A stretch of 30,709 nucleotides of DNA from CAYZXT01 sp964482515 (GTDB lineage Bacteria; Elusimicrobiota; Elusimicrobia; FEN-1173): positions 1-30,709 of the forward strand of contig CAYZXT010000031.1 in the NCBI GenBank assembly GCA_964482515.1, written 5' to 3'. Within the stretch, counting starts at the first letter, position 1. The number at the start of each line of letters is the position of its first letter. The notes under the pieces were generated by a model. That model saw nothing but the letters and a program-made list of their open reading frames with translations, had not been told where the DNA came from and searched no databases. The position numbers were made by a program, and so were the translations under genes. Positions 8,717-17,023 of this stretch are shown here, piece by piece.

Positions 8717-10500
8717 ACCGACGTCACCGGAGAACACGAACGTTCCGTCCCAGTCGTTCTGGCTCGGTGCCGTCATCGTCGTGTCTCTATCTTTACAGTT
8801 CGGTCTCCTTTGGTTCCGGGATTTCGATCCGGACGAATTCCAGCACCTCCATGCGGCCTGGTGCGTTTCGAAAGGCCTCGTCCCCTACGTGGATTTTTTC
8901 GGACACCACACGCCCGGCCTCTGGTTCCTCCTCGCTCCCCTGATGCGGCTCCTCCGGCCCGAGGCGGACTTCAGCAGCGCCGTCCAAACGCTTTTCCTCT
9001 GCCGGGCGCTGATGCTGGGGCTTTCCGGGTTGATCCTGATGTTCACCTGGAAACTCGGACGGCTTTGGCGCGGCAACGACCTGGGGGCGACCGCCGCGGC
9101 GTTGCTGGCGTGCACGCTGATGTTCCTAGAGAAATCCATGGAGACGCGGGTGGACGTCCCGGCCCCCTTGGCGCTCATGGCCTGCCTGTATGTTTTGTTC
9201 AAGGCGTTCAAAAATCCCGATCAAAACGGAAACGCCGCCTTCGCCTCTTCCGGTTTATTGTTCGGTTGCGCCCTCATGTTCACGCAAAAGATGCTGTTCG
9301 TCGTGCCCGGCCTGTCGATGGCCCTAGGGTGGTATGTCATGGACCGGCGCATCGGGAAAACGCGCGGGAAAAAACTCGTGGAGACCGCGATTTTCGCCGG
9401 GAGCATGCTGGTCCCCGCGATCATCGTTTCGGTCTATTTTTACGCCCATCACGCCCTTTATGAGTTTTTTTACAGCAATTTCATTTTCAATTCCGACTGG
9501 AGGATGCGCTTCAGCCCGGTACTGACATTCAATAAGCTCCTGCGGCAAAACTCGGTCGCCACGATCCTCGGGATCGCCGGATTTCTCTCCGCGATGGCGG
9601 TCGTGTGGGGGCGGGCGGGCGGGGCCCCGGGGGGTGTGCGGGTGGTTTTTGCGGGAGCCCGTTGCCAGGGGGGATTTCCTGCTGGTTTTTCCGTTCGCCA
9701 GTTTTGCGGCGGGCGCTTTCATCCTGCCCGTCCCCCAACGGGAATATTTCATGGAATTCCTCCCGCTGGGGGCGCTCTTCGCGGCCAGCGCGCTGGATGA
9801 TGCCTTGAATACCTTTTCCGCTTTCGGCCGAAAAAAAACCGGGGAGGGGGAAACGCTTCGTTTCCGGATTCTGATCCTGTCCGCCGCCGCCTGCGCGTTC
9901 CTCGTCGCCAGGGACGACCTGAAAATGGTCGACAAACACGGCCTGCGCCTGGCGATCGCGTTGCTTCTGGCGATGGCCATCGCCGCGTCATTTTTCCAGT
10001 CGCCCGGCGGCTGGCCTAAACTTATCGCCACCATCAGCCTGTGCGCATACGGCATGGGGCAGGCCGTCAAATATTCGAGCTGGACCAACTTTGAAACGCT
10101 CAACAACATCCGCTATGTGGATCGAAACGCCGCCCCCGGCGAAACGGTAATGGACGGATGGAACGGGGTGGGTGTTTTCCGGCCGAACGCCTGGCATTAT
10201 TACTTCCTTCATACGGAGATCCTCTACATGCTGGACCGCCCGCAGGTCCGGCGTCTCATCGAAGGGTTTGAGTCAGGAGAGATTGCGCCGAAAGTCATAT
10301 TCCTCGATGAATTCGTCAGGGCCATAAACCCCCGGCTCACCGATTACCTCCGGCGGAACTATACGGCGACCCTCGTGAGCGAGAGGGGGACATTCTTGGT
10401 CCGCCGCTCCGTTCCCTTTCCGCCGAACTGGTCTGCTTACGCGCCGCAGGGCCGTTCGAAACTTCCCCTTCCCGGCGAATTCGACCTGGTGGTCCAGTGA
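8694..10500 (+). CDS. GT39-type glycosyltransferase interrupted by a +1 frameshift (probably an assembly error)
   Basis: Two consecutive frames join into one normal GT39 protein of about 600 residues. The first part has a membrane helix at 23-40, FDPDEFQHLHAAWCVSKG (Asp47, Glu48) and VDFFGHHTPGLWFLLAPL, a strong signature of this family. The membrane-protein reading continues to about 9615. It is then lost in frame 3 and resumes one base later in frame 1 as CGWFLREPVARGDFLLVFP and onward to 10500. The break falls in a tract of G and C runs. Removing one G from the run of six at 9629-9634 restores reading through APGVCGWFL. I regard it as one intact gene in the organism, though a genuine inactivating mutation cannot be excluded. 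Its start lies inside the end of the SGNH gene, and its stop overlaps the next start (GTGA). Confidence 0.8.
9606..9640 (+). other. Frameshift site in a G/C homopolymer tract
   Basis: The stretch contains runs of five, three, three, four and six G separated by C runs. Upstream coding is in the frame of 8694 and downstream coding is in the frame of 10498. A single extra base explains the change, and the six-G run at 9629-9634 is the simplest location. Confidence 0.75.
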
Positions 10501-12284
10501 TCCCGCTTGCCGCGGCGATACCGGTCATTTTCTCCATAATATGGTTTTCGCAGCACAGGACATTCCCGTCCGCCGATGCGGGCGAGTACATGTTTTCGGC
10601 CATGCGGGCCTATGAGCTATGGAGGACGGCGGGCCCTTGGGATGGTTTGGTTGAACTTTACACATATCGCGGATCAAAACCGATCCTTCATCAGGTCCTC
10701 GCGTTTCCGTTCTTAGTGCTGAGCGGCGGCAACGTCCGACTCTCCGTCGCCATCGTGAATATTTCACTCCTCATCGTATTCATGATCTTTCTCTACAAAC
10801 TGCTCCGTCATTTCTTCAGCGCCCCCGCCTCTGCCCTGGCGGCTGGCTGCATCGGCTCGCTGCCGTGGGTGATGAGGGCGACTTTCATGTACCAGGCGGA
10901 ACTGCCGGTTATGGCCGCCGCCATGGGGTGCGTTTATTTTCTTTTCCGAAGCCGCGGATTTCAGTCAGCCAGGGAATCGCTCCTTGTCGGAATCAATTTT
11001 GGCCTCGCGCTCTGCTTTCAGCCGGCCGTCACCATCATCAGTCTTGGGGCAACGGTGCTCGTCCAGTCACTCCTGGCGATACGCGGCGGCAGTCTGCGGT
11101 GGAACGACCTCGGTATGGCGACCGCGCCTGTATTGATGTTGATGGCGGCCGCCCTGATCGAATTGCGGATGTATTTACCGCTGCCCACCCTAATCGTCGT
11201 GTTTTATTTTTTGTTCACGATGTGGTTTATTTTCTGGCGGATAAAGATCGGGCCGTGGGGACTGTCCCTGCCCTATTTCCTGGCGGTTCTCTCTTCCGCA
11301 TTGATTTTCTCATTGTGGATGCTTCCGTTCCTCAAAGAGGTCATCGATTGGGCCTACACCTCAGCCTACTCGGACATCAGCAAGATCGCCGGGTTGTTCA
11401 GCGGCGGGCCCATCCTCGGCAGCCTGTTTTTCAGCTACGGAAACTTCGCCGCACTCTTTTTCATCGGTCTGGTCGCCGTCCTTGGGTACAAAAAATTAAA
11501 CGATACGGATGATGTCGCCAAAATCTTTACGATTCTGGCACCCCTCATTTTCGTCCCGCCGCTGATCGGGGCGACCAGCCACACCGGAGACTATAGATAC
11601 TATTGCTTCGGGTTCACCATGCTGTACACACTCGGCACGATCGCTTTATTTTTAACCCGGGATTCCCTGACGGTGCGCACCGTCAAAAAACTACTGTTAC
11701 TCCTTGGGGTGTTCAATATTGCGCTGCTGTTTCAAAATATCGTTCTGGGCGAGCATCGCCTGGTCAAGGTGAGTTATGAGCTGATGGGGCGGGACGCCTA
11801 CCTTCTCCTATACTGGAGGATGCCCCCCTCCAAGTCTGCCGAAAACGAAACATCTGTCGTGCACGCTCTGCAGGCGGCAATAAATCCCGCAAGCAAAGAA
11901 AAAACCAATGTCGCAGTAAGATACCCCTTTGACAAGTATGAATTCAATTTGATCGCCATGGAAAAAAGGCTGAATCTTTTCTTCCATGACACGCTAGATG
12001 GGGATTGGCCCTCGGAAGGACCTCCCGATTTGGAGAGATTCGTTGATGGGATGCGCCGAAGTTTTGATTACGTTTTGGTCGGTCCGCTCAACAGGGACAT
12101 TTACAACGAAGGCTGGCCATACATGAACCTGCCCATGAACAAGCGGGGGACGGAACTGCTTCAGAAAATCATGGAGCGATGGCGTGACGGACGTTTGTCC
12201 GAACTCGGGATGACTCCCGTCACCACGCTCAGCCCGGCGAACAGCGATCTTGAATACGTATTGCTGAAAGCGCGGGAGATATGA
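10497..12284 (+). CDS. Polytopic membrane protein, GT-C glycosyltransferase-like
   Basis: This is a 595-residue protein with about ten hydrophobic segments between residues 1 and 420 and a soluble C-terminal part. After the first helix comes FPSADAGEYMFSAM, with acidic residues Asp27 and Glu30 in the position of the GT-C catalytic loop, then YRGSKPILHQVLAFPFLVLS. The C-terminal part (about 440-595) includes the motif FDYVLVGPLNRDIYNEG and is probably periplasmic. The overall plan matches membrane glycosyltransferases, but I do not recognise a precise family. It starts with GTG overlapping the preceding TGA (GTGA), so it is probably translationally coupled as the last gene of the operon that begins at 4611. 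Only six bases separate its stop from the stop of the convergent gene, leaving no room for an intergenic terminator. Confidence 0.7.
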   Translation: MIPLAAAIPVIFSIIWFSQHRTFPSADAGEYMFSAMRAYELWRTAGPWDGLVELYTYRGSKPILHQVLAFPFLVLSGGNVRLSVAIVNISLLIVFMIFLYKLLRHFFSAPASALAAGCIGSLPWVMRATFMYQAELPVMAAAMGCVYFLFRSRGFQSARESLLVGINFGLALCFQPAVTIISLGATVLVQSLLAIRGGSLRWNDLGMATAPVLMLMAAALIELRMYLPLPTLIVVFYFLFTMWFIFWRIKIGPWGLSLPYFLAVLSSALIFSLWMLPFLKEVIDWAYTSAYSDISKIAGLFSGGPILGSLFFSYGNFAALFFIGLVAVLGYKKLNDTDDVAKIFTILAPLIFVPPLIGATSHTGDYRYYCFGFTMLYTLGTIALFLTRDSLTVRTVKKLLLLLGVFNIALLFQNIVLGEHRLVKVSYELMGRDAYLLLYWRMPPSKSAENETSVVHALQAAINPASKEKTNVAVRYPFDKYEFNLIAMEKRLNLFFHDTLDGDWPSEGPPDLERFVDGMRRSFDYVLVGPLNRDIYNEGWPYMNLPMNKRGTELLQKIMERWRDGRLSELGMTPVTTLSPANSDLEYVLLKAREI

Positions 12285-12290
12285 ACGTCC

Positions 12291-13736
12291 TCAGACCGGC
12301 TCCTTGGCGAGGCGTACGACCTCAATTTGATTAATCATCCACCGCGATTTGATGGACCAATCCGCCGGCAAATGCGCGTCTTTACTCCGGGCCTTCGGGA
12401 TGGGGACGATGAGATCAAAGCGCGCATTCGCCAACGCCCGTCGGGGCGGAACCCGGTCGATCTGCCACAGCCTGCGGATGTCCTGGCCCGCATAATAGAT
12501 CAACGAATAGCGATCGGCCAGGTCCAGATATTCGGTGCAGACCCTGAACGGCCTGGGTTCCCGGCCGATACGCGCCCACAATTGCTTTCCGACGGCTTTA
12601 TCCATTTCAAAATAGTGATTCCCGAGCGAGACACCGGAAGAGGCGACCCAGGCCATCGCGACAAACACAAACTGCCTGCGAAACAACCAATAACGAATCT
12701 CCGCCAAACGCGACATGGAAAGTATATACGCGGGGAAAAGGACCATGGCGTACCTCGGGAAGAAGACCGGTGTCACGAAATAAGAAAATAAAAACGCGCC
12801 CGCCAAGGGGATGAGCAGGCCGACGATGTAAATCTCGGCAAACCTCCTCCTCTGGCTCCCCGGCCAGAACGCGCCCAGCACGGGCAACAGCAACGGGACG
12901 AAATAAACAAGCAATTTCATGGCGGCGGACGCCGAAGACACGTGCCATGACCCGAAAGGGTAGCCGAAACCGAAAACGAAAGTCTGGAAAACCCGTCCAA
13001 GGTCGGCCCACGTGACGGGATTCAGAAAACTATAGTCGTCCTCGAACACCTGCCTGATCATGACGGGAATCCAGGGGACGAACGACAGCGGAACCAGCAG
13101 AAGGATCAGGAGGTTCCTGTCGGCGAACCGCCTGCCTTTCCAATACTCAAACATCAGCCACAACAGCTGCGATGCGAAAAAAAACAAGAACCAGTAATGC
13201 GTGTAGAGTCCCATGACGGAAACGAAGGCGTAACCCAGCCATATCCTGGTGGAATCGGTTTCCTTCGCCCGGACCCACAGATACAACGAAACGAAGCTCT
13301 CCAAAGCGACCAACGTGTACATCCGAAATTCCTGCGAATACCAGATATGAAAGGGAGACAGCATCAAGAAACAAGCGCCTATCAACCCGGCCCGCGCGCT
13401 TAACAGCCGTCTCAGGATGAAATAACAAACGGGAACCGTCGCCGCGCCGATCAACGCACAGGGAAAGCGCAGCCAGAAATCATCCCGGCCGAAGAACAGA
13501 TAGAAGGGCCGCACAAGGTAATGGAACAGGGGGGGATTGGTAAAGAAAAGCGCATTCTTGCTGAAGTTTCCGATCGGAAAACTGACATGCTGGACCGTGG
13601 CGACCTCATCGACCCAGAAACCCATCCTGTCCAAATGGGACAACCGCAGAACCAAGGCGAAGATGAACAGGAGTCCCGCGTGCAGCCAGGGCCCGCGAAA
13701 CGATTCCACCCATTTATTCTGACTTACCGTATTCAT
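12291..13736 (-). CDS. GT39 (PMT/ArnT-like) family glycosyltransferase
   Basis: This is a 481-residue membrane protein from an ATG at 13736. The frame is open further upstream to 13964, but that stretch overlaps the divergent carbamoyltransferase gene and is not membrane-like. The motifs follow GT39 order: FWVDEVATVQHV (Asp43, Glu44), FTNPPLFHYLVRPFY near 65-79, and SPFHIWYSQEFRMYTLVAL near 128-146, then about eight further helices and a short C-terminal soluble part. The same arrangement occurs in the gene at 4611-6065, to which it is clearly related. It probably transfers a sugar from a polyprenyl-phosphate donor in the periplasm. The ribosome site is weak (AGAAG). It is transcribed alone, divergently from the carbamoyltransferase and convergently with the operon to its left. 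Confidence 0.87.
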   Translation of the reverse strand: MNTVSQNKWVESFRGPWLHAGLLFIFALVLRLSHLDRMGFWVDEVATVQHVSFPIGNFSKNALFFTNPPLFHYLVRPFYLFFGRDDFWLRFPCALIGAATVPVCYFILRRLLSARAGLIGACFLMLSPFHIWYSQEFRMYTLVALESFVSLYLWVRAKETDSTRIWLGYAFVSVMGLYTHYWFLFFFASQLLWLMFEYWKGRRFADRNLLILLLVPLSFVPWIPVMIRQVFEDDYSFLNPVTWADLGRVFQTFVFGFGYPFGSWHVSSASAAMKLLVYFVPLLLPVLGAFWPGSQRRRFAEIYIVGLLIPLAGAFLFSYFVTPVFFPRYAMVLFPAYILSMSRLAEIRYWLFRRQFVFVAMAWVASSGVSLGNHYFEMDKAVGKQLWARIGREPRPFRVCTEYLDLADRYSLIYYAGQDIRRLWQIDRVPPRRALANARFDLIVPIPKARSKDAHLPADWSIKSRWMINQIEVVRLAKEPV

Positions 13737-13791
13737 TGGCTTCTGAATAATATCAAAGATGACGGACGCCGTCGCAGGAAATCGGTCGCCC

Positions 13792-13819
13792 CTGTCATTT
13801 TCATCCAAATTGCTATAAT
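13792..13819 (+). promoter_or_regulatory. Extended -10 promoter for the carbamoyltransferase / sugar amidotransferase operon
   Basis: A perfect TATAAT at 13814-13819 is preceded by TGC (TGn extension, 13811-13813). CTGTCA at 13792-13797 gives a four-of-six -35 match with a 16-base spacer. Initiation near 13826 would leave a leader of about 47 bases, ending in GGGAGGG at 13861-13867, five bases before the ATG at 13873. The site lies in the 136-base divergent intergenic region. No equally good promoter was seen for the opposite gene. Confidence 0.6.
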
Positions 13820-13872
13820 GACCGACGGGCCGACGATGCGAAACGGCCCAGACTTTCCATGGGAGGGATGGC

Positions 13873-15639
13873 ATGACGCCGGTGTACGTCCTTGGAGTCA
13901 GCGACACACAATTTGATTCCGGACTGACCCTTTCCGACGGAAAATCGGTGGTCTTCGCGGCCAACGAGGAGCGCTACACCCGCCGGAAGAACGAAGGGGG
14001 ATTTCCCGCCCGCTGTCTCGTGGCCGCGGCGCCGCTGATCCCGCCCGGCGCGAGAGTGGACGTCTGCGTGGCGGGCGTCATCAATCCGCCGCTGGCGCTC
14101 CGGCTTCTGCCCTTTCTGCAGCGGTTCATTTTCCGATCCGTCCGCTCACGCCGCCCATGGTCCTTTATCTCCATTCTCATCGACTGGGTTGTATTTCGTA
14201 CGCCCCTGGTTTCCGCCGCCCCGGATTCATTCGTCGGCCGCTGGTCCCGCCGTTTTCTCGACCTCACGTACAAACGCCGCTTCGCCGTCCGATGGCCGGT
14301 CGGCTCGGTCCGTTTCATCGACCACCACCAGGCCCACGCCGCCTCCGCCTTCGCCCTGTCGGGTTTCGAATCCGCGCTGGCAGTGACTTGCGACGGGATG
14401 GGCGACGGGGTTTCCCTGACCGTGAACCGGGCCGACGACAAGGGCGTCCACCGGATATGGTCGCTGCCCGCGTCGGTCTCCTACGGAACTTTTTACGAGA
14501 ACATCGCGGAGGCCATGGGCTTCGTGCCGAACCGCGACGAAGGAAAAGTCACGGGGCTGGCGGCCCGCGGGAAAGCGGAGCGGGTGGCGGCGACGTTCCC
14601 GTTCACGATGCATCCGGACGGGCGGGTCACGTTCCACGGCCGCTACGGCCGGAGGGGCGTACAGTGGATACGGCGGGAGATTCTGTCCAAATATTCCCGG
14701 GAAGACGTGGCCGCCTGGGCGCAGGACAATCTGGAAAAACACCTCGTCGCGATCGCGCGCCGCTGGTCGGAACGGACGGGCCTGCGGCGCATCGTCCTCG
14801 CGGGTGGGGTCTTCGCCAACGTTAAGCTCAACCAGAGGATCCACGAAATCGTTTCTCATGAGGAACTATTCATTTGTCCGAACATGGGAGACGGGGGACT
14901 GTCCTTCGGCGCCCTGGCGGCCGCGGGCGGCGTTTCCCGGTCGCCGGCCGCCCACGTGTTTTGGGGCGACGGTTTTTCGGAGGCGGACATCGACGCGGCC
15001 CTCCGGCGTTTCCCGGTGAAGGTCCGGCGCTGCGATGATCCCGAGGCGACGGCCGCGTCCCTGCTGGCCGAGGGGGCCCTCGTGGCCCGGTTCCACGGAC
15101 GGATGGAATGGGGGCCGCGAAGCCTGGGCAACCGTTCCGTCCTCGCCAAGCCGGACAGGCCCGAGGTGGCGGCGAAACTGAACGCCTGCCTGCGCCGCTC
15201 CGACTTCATGCCCTTCGCCCCCGCCGTCCTCGACGAGGACGGGCCGGAATATCTCCTGAATCTGGACGGCGCCCGCCACGCCGCGGAGTTCATGACGCTT
15301 TGCTTTGCCAGCACGCCGCGCATGGCGCGCGAAAACCCCGCGGCCGTTCACGTCGATGGAACCGCCCGCCCGCAGCTGGTACGGGCCGCGCACAACCCTT
15401 CTTTCCACCGCTTGCTGGCGGAATACAAACGGTTGACCGGCCGCGGCGTGCTCCTGAACACCAGCTTCAACCTGCACGAGGAACCCATCGTGCGGACGCC
15501 CGATGAAGCCATCGCAGCCTTCCTGCACGCCGGCCTGGACTATCTCATGCTCGGGAATTACCGGGTTGAACCCGCGTCCCGCGCCGGCGCTCCCCGGCGC
15601 GAAGCGGCGAAAACGCCCGCCCTGGCGGGAAAACCGTGA
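13873..15639 (+). CDS. Carbamoyltransferase (NodU/TobZ/CmcH family)
   Basis: This is a 588-residue soluble enzyme, normal for the family. These proteins form carbamoyl-adenylate from carbamoyl phosphate and ATP in a Kae1-like domain and transfer the carbamoyl group to a hydroxyl of a sugar or secondary metabolite. Visible motifs are NEERYTRRKN (31-40), HHQAHAASAF with the iron-binding His residues (151-160), DGMGDG (174-179), EGKVTGLAARG (223-233) and LAGGVFANVKLNQ (309-321). The YrdC-like C-terminal half follows, with GRMEWGPRSLGNRS (409-422) and LLNTSFNLHEEPIV. The start has a strong GGGAGGG ribosome site. It opens a chain of overlapping genes, its TGA overlapping the GTG of the HisH-like gene. 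Next to sugar amidotransferase genes, the likely substrate is a nucleotide sugar or glycan residue; this is inferred. Confidence 0.92.
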   Translation: MTPVYVLGVSDTQFDSGLTLSDGKSVVFAANEERYTRRKNEGGFPARCLVAAAPLIPPGARVDVCVAGVINPPLALRLLPFLQRFIFRSVRSRRPWSFISILIDWVVFRTPLVSAAPDSFVGRWSRRFLDLTYKRRFAVRWPVGSVRFIDHHQAHAASAFALSGFESALAVTCDGMGDGVSLTVNRADDKGVHRIWSLPASVSYGTFYENIAEAMGFVPNRDEGKVTGLAARGKAERVAATFPFTMHPDGRVTFHGRYGRRGVQWIRREILSKYSREDVAAWAQDNLEKHLVAIARRWSERTGLRRIVLAGGVFANVKLNQRIHEIVSHEELFICPNMGDGGLSFGALAAAGGVSRSPAAHVFWGDGFSEADIDAALRRFPVKVRRCDDPEATAASLLAEGALVARFHGRMEWGPRSLGNRSVLAKPDRPEVAAKLNACLRRSDFMPFAPAVLDEDGPEYLLNLDGARHAAEFMTLCFASTPRMARENPAAVHVDGTARPQLVRAAHNPSFHRLLAEYKRLTGRGVLLNTSFNLHEEPIVRTPDEAIAAFLHAGLDYLMLGNYRVEPASRAGAPRREAAKTPALAGKP

Positions 15640-16255
15640 TCGTCATCGTCGATTACGGCGTGGGGAACGTGGGGTCCCTGACGCGCGCTTTCCGGAAAAC
15701 CGGGGCGGAGGTGAAGCTGTCCTCTTCTCCCGATGACATCGCCGCGGCGCGGGGACTGGTCCTGCCGGGCGTCGGCGCCTTCGGGACCGCCATGGAAAAT
15801 TTGGAGCGGCAGGGAATCCTTCCCGTCCTCACGCGGAAAGCCTTTCACGAGAAAACGCCGGTCCTGGGAATCTGTCTCGGGATGCAGCTCTTCTTCGCCG
15901 AGAGCGAGGAGAGCCCGGCGCGCGGACTGGGCTGGTTCGATGGGACGGTGCGGCGATTCCGCCCGAAGAGCGGGGAAAAACTCGTCGTGCCGCACATGGG
16001 ATGGAACGAGGTCGAGCCAATCCGCGGCGAAGGGCTTTTCAACGGATTGGGTTCATCCCCGCATTTCTATTTTTGTCATTCCTTTTACGCGGACGGCGTC
16101 GACGGCGCGTGCGCCGCGGCCCACACGCAATACGGCGGGCGGTTCGTTTCGGCCGTGGCGAAGGACAACCTGTACGGCGTGCAGTTCCATCCGGAACGCA
16201 GCCACGGGAATGGCCAAACGCTCCTCCGCAATTTCATCCAACTGACCTTATGCTC
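15636..16255 (+). CDS. hisH: HisH-type glutamine amidotransferase subunit, sugar-amidination type (3' end in assembly gap)
   Basis: This class I glutaminase has about 206 visible residues, close to the family's usual 200-210. It releases ammonia from glutamine for a HisF-type partner. The nucleophile Cys80 is in LGICLGMQLFF, and the His-Glu pair is in GVQFHPERSH (His185, Glu187). The N-terminal VDYGVGNVGSL and LPGVGAFG are typical. The start is GTG overlapping the preceding TGA. The stop codon is not visible because the frame runs into ten Ns at 16256, so this gene overlaps the next one by at least a few bases. No other histidine genes are present and the partner HisF is atypical, so I assign it to amination of a sugar with the WbpG-like protein. 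The symbol is by homology only. Confidence 0.88.
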
Positions 16256-17023
16256 NNNNNNNNNNGCCTTCTCCTAAAAGACGGAGGCGTCGAGAAAACC
16301 GTGCGCTTCGGCGCGCCCACGTACATCGGCTGCCCTGTGAACGCCGCGCGGGTCTTTTCCGCCAAAGGCGTCGACGAGCTGATCGTCGTGGACATCGGCG
16401 CAACGCCGCGGGGCCTCGGACCGGCGGTCGACATGATCGCGGAGATCGCCGACGAATGCGCCATGCCCTTGACGGCCGGCGGCGGCGTGCGCTCGCTGAA
16501 CGATATAGAAGCGCTGCTGCGCGCCGGGGCCGATAAGGTGGTGGTGAACACTCATGCCGTGGAATGGCCTGCCTTCCTCGCGGAGGCGGCCAATGTGTTC
16601 GGCAGCCAGTGCCTGGTGGCCTCGATCGACGCGCGGCGGCGGAGCGACGGCACGCACGAAGTCTTCACGCGGGGCGGCCGGCGCGGGACGGGCGTCTCGC
16701 CCCAGGAGGTCGCAAAGCGGATGTGCGACAACGGAGCGGGTGAAATTTTTTTAAACTCCATCGACCGGGACGGCACGGGCCGCGGCTACGACATCGATTT
16801 GCTCCGAGCCGTTTCCGACGCCGTCGACCTGCCGGTGGTCGCCTGCGGCGGCGCGGGAAAACCCATGGACCTCTCCGCGGCCATCGAGGAAGGCGGCGCC
16901 TCGGCCGCGGCTGCCGGAAGCTTATTCCTTTTCTACGGGCCGCGCCGCACCGTGCTGATCACCTATCCCACCGTTACGCAGCGCCAGGCTGTCCTGGGAA
17001 TGGATGGAGTCCGCGTCCATTGA
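16250..17023 (+). CDS. hisF: HisF-like cyclase subunit, sugar-amidination type (ammonia channel)
   Basis: The ATG at 16250 is followed by CTC and then ten Ns. The frame is in register after the gap, where CLLLKDGGVEKTVRF continues a normal HisF N-terminus. Known HisF proteins have six residues between Met-Leu and that Cys, so about 19 bases are probably missing instead of 10. TIM-barrel landmarks follow: ELIVVDIGATPRG, PLTAGGGVRS, VASIDARRR (equivalent of Asp130), EIFLNSIDRDGTGRGYD and VVACGGAGKP. At the position of catalytic Asp11 in histidine-pathway HisF (CLDVKDG) this protein has Leu (CLLLKDG). That matches HisF homologs in lipopolysaccharide clusters, which serve as ammonia conduits for WbpG-type enzymes. 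The TGA overlaps the next TTG start. Confidence 0.88.
   Translation: MLXXXXLLLKDGGVEKTVRFGAPTYIGCPVNAARVFSAKGVDELIVVDIGATPRGLGPAVDMIAEIADECAMPLTAGGGVRSLNDIEALLRAGADKVVVNTHAVEWPAFLAEAANVFGSQCLVASIDARRRSDGTHEVFTRGGRRGTGVSPQEVAKRMCDNGAGEIFLNSIDRDGTGRGYDIDLLRAVSDAVDLPVVACGGAGKPMDLSAAIEEGGASAAAAGSLFLFYGPRRTVLITYPTVTQRQAVLGMDGVRVH
16256..16265. other. Assembly gap (10 N) across the hisH-hisF junction
   Basis: Ten Ns hide the HisH stop and HisF codons 3 to about 8. The reading frame of HisF agrees with a true gap of 10, 13, 16 or 19 bases; homology favours 19. Confidence 0.95.

Noticed and set aside
13737..13964. N-terminal extension of the GT39 gene
   Set aside because: It overlaps the start of the carbamoyltransferase and the promoter region, and the extra residues do not resemble the related GT39 N-terminus.
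15636..17023. Histidine biosynthesis operon
   Set aside because: Only hisH and hisF are present, HisF lacks Asp11, and the next gene is a WbpG-type amidotransferase.
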